Source of the DNA: Sipunculus nudus
Lineage: Eukaryota; Annelida; Sipuncula; Golfingiida; Sipunculidae
Length of the DNA: 64,000 nucleotides
Assembly: GCA_026874595.1 (NCBI GenBank)
Contig: CM049314.1
Span: forward strand, 1,635,318-1,699,317
Reading direction: 5' to 3'
The first letter of the stretch is position 1; each line of letters starts with the position of its first letter. The notes below the pieces were generated by a model. The model did not search any database. It saw only the letters and a list, made by a program, of their open reading frames with translations, and was not told the DNA's origin. Below are positions 62,670 to 64,000 of this stretch, in pieces. The translations under genes were made by a program, and so were the position numbers.

Positions 62670-64000
62670 AAATACAGGTGGTGCCACCAGTCTGCAAAAA
62701 CTTATGAAACACTCCATGATCAAAATCCATGCAAATATTCATGGTGATCAATGCATTAGTTGTTCAGATACTTGAGTTTTTGTATCAAATTTTCCATTAT
62801 TCTGGGGGGTACCTTAGCGCCCCATAGCTCAAGAATATGGGTAACAGAGACCTAATTCCAGGTTCCAAGTAGACTTTTCATGGGCCTCAGTGCATGTCAA
62901 GAAAGAAGCTTCTAGGTCCAGTCGTTACAATTTGTGCCTTATTATCAATGCATTAGTAGTTCAGATACTTCAGTTTTAGTGTCAAATTTTTCATTATTCT
63001 TGGGGGTACTTCAGAGCCCCATAGGTCAAAGAATATGGGTAACAGAGACCTAATTCAAGGTTTCCAAGGAGACTTTTCATGGACCTCTCTGGATGTAAAG
63101 TTAGAAAATTCCAGATCCAGCGGTTATGATTTGTGCCCTGTTAATGGACAGATGACCAGACAAGTAGACAGACAAAAGACAAAGAGTAATTGCTAAAGCT
63201 CAGATGACTTACAGTAAGCTGAGCTAAAAATCATAAAAAAATGGAAAAAATACAGGTGGCACCACCAGTCTGCAGGAGGTGATGGAACACCCCATGAACA
63301 ATGTTCATACACATAATCATGGTGATCAATGCAGTAGTTATTCAGATACTTGAGCTTTTGTATCAAAATTTGGATAATTCTGGGGGGGAGGGGGGTACTT
63401 CACAGCCCCATAGCTCAAAGAATATTGGTAACAGAGAACTAATTTCTGGTCTCCAAAAATATTATTCATGGACCTTCCTAGATTTGAAGTGAGAAGATTC
63501 TTGCTTTTGTATCAAAATTTTGATTATTTTTTGGGGGGGGGGGGGTACTTCTGAGCCCAATAGCTGCAAGAATATGGGTAACAGAGATCTAATTTCTGGT
63601 TTCAAAGAGACTTTTCATGGGCCTCCCTGCGTGTCAAAGAGAGAAGATTCTAGGTCCAGTTGTTACAATTTGTGCCCTGTTAACAAATGACTGCATCTAA
63701 AGGTCTCAAAAATAGAAAAAAAAAATTTGTAAAAATTGAAAAAATATAGGTGGCGCCACCAAGCTGCAGAAACTGATAAAATATTCCATGATCAATATCT
63801 ATGCAAAGAATCATGGTGATCAGATATCTGAGCTTTTGTATTTTTTGTATTTAATTTTCCATTATTCTGGGGGGTACTTCGGAGCCCCATAACTCAGAGG
63901 TTATGGGTAACAGAGACCTAATTTCAGGTTTCCAAAGAGACTTTTCATGAGCCTCCCTGCATGTCAAGAGAGAAGATTCTAGGTCTAGTTGTTACAATTT
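62670..64000 (+). repeat. Tandem array of about 250-290-bp units, continuing past the window
   Basis: About five units with GGTGG(C/T)GCCACCA, CATGGTGATCA, TTATTCTGGGGGG and GGTTTCCAAGGAGACTTTTC. Related sequence occurs at 20989-21300. One perfect GGTGGCGCCACC is at 63749-63760. The G runs vary from 6 to 11. Confidence 0.8.

Noticed and set aside
1-64000. Retrovirus-like, LTR or Polinton remains
   Set aside because: No paired LTRs and no recognisable capsid, integrase, reverse transcriptase or polymerase reading was seen by eye.

Overview
This is non-coding-dominated, AT-rich nuclear DNA from an animal. The signs are GT-AG introns of up to 19 kb, minisatellites, long TA and CT microsatellites, and dispersed repeats of the kind common in molluscs (GGTGGCGCCACC palindromes, GTGACCTTGACC blocks, GCTCAGCTGA ends). 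I infer a marine invertebrate, probably a mollusc. Species was not determined. No rRNA, tRNA or bacterial-type operon was recognised.

The only confidently identified host gene is a Rubicon (RUBCN) homologue on the minus strand. Two adjacent RUN-domain exons lie at 57148-57301 and 37814-38039, with compatible phase and canonical splice sites. The 19.1-kb intron between them holds (a) about 350-bp diverged tandem repeats, (b) a CpG-richer, low-repeat block at 51.6-55.5 kb with E2F-like and CLEAR-like (GTCACGTGA) motifs and a possible plus-strand first exon, and (c) a 10.7-kb unit at 40656-51329 with hAT-type ends and an 8-bp target duplication. That unit carries two abutting TA-flanked DNA elements and a palindrome-bearing dimer array. 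The rest of the gene (first exon and everything after the RUN domain) was not found and may lie outside the window.

The left part (4.85-13.65 kb) is the most unusual. A 7.2-kb element with about 400-bp imperfect terminal inverted repeats sits inside a 30-bp minisatellite. Moving inward it has a 118-bp satellite (about 1 unit on the left, 11 on the right), then CATATATG-type arrays, then a 3.5-kb core. The core carries a minus-strand set of three splice-compatible exon candidates with a poly(A) signal. One 14-bp motif lies exactly 48 bp inside each terminus and is also the palindromic heart of the 118-bp satellite. The element is flanked by near-identical 235-bp direct repeats.

The remainder is as follows. 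13.6-17.7 kb: AT-rich and unique. 17.7-21.3 kb: dispersed elements. 21.3-31.5 kb: mostly unique, with a 320-bp tandem element and microsatellites. 31.6-35.8 kb: a 560-bp tandem duplication and two minisatellites (47 bp and 49/51 bp). 38.8-40.1 kb: a 35-bp minisatellite. 57.5-64 kb: dispersed and tandem elements, one matching the first 335 bases of the window. Exon calls and repeat relations were made by eye; identities are estimates, not alignments.
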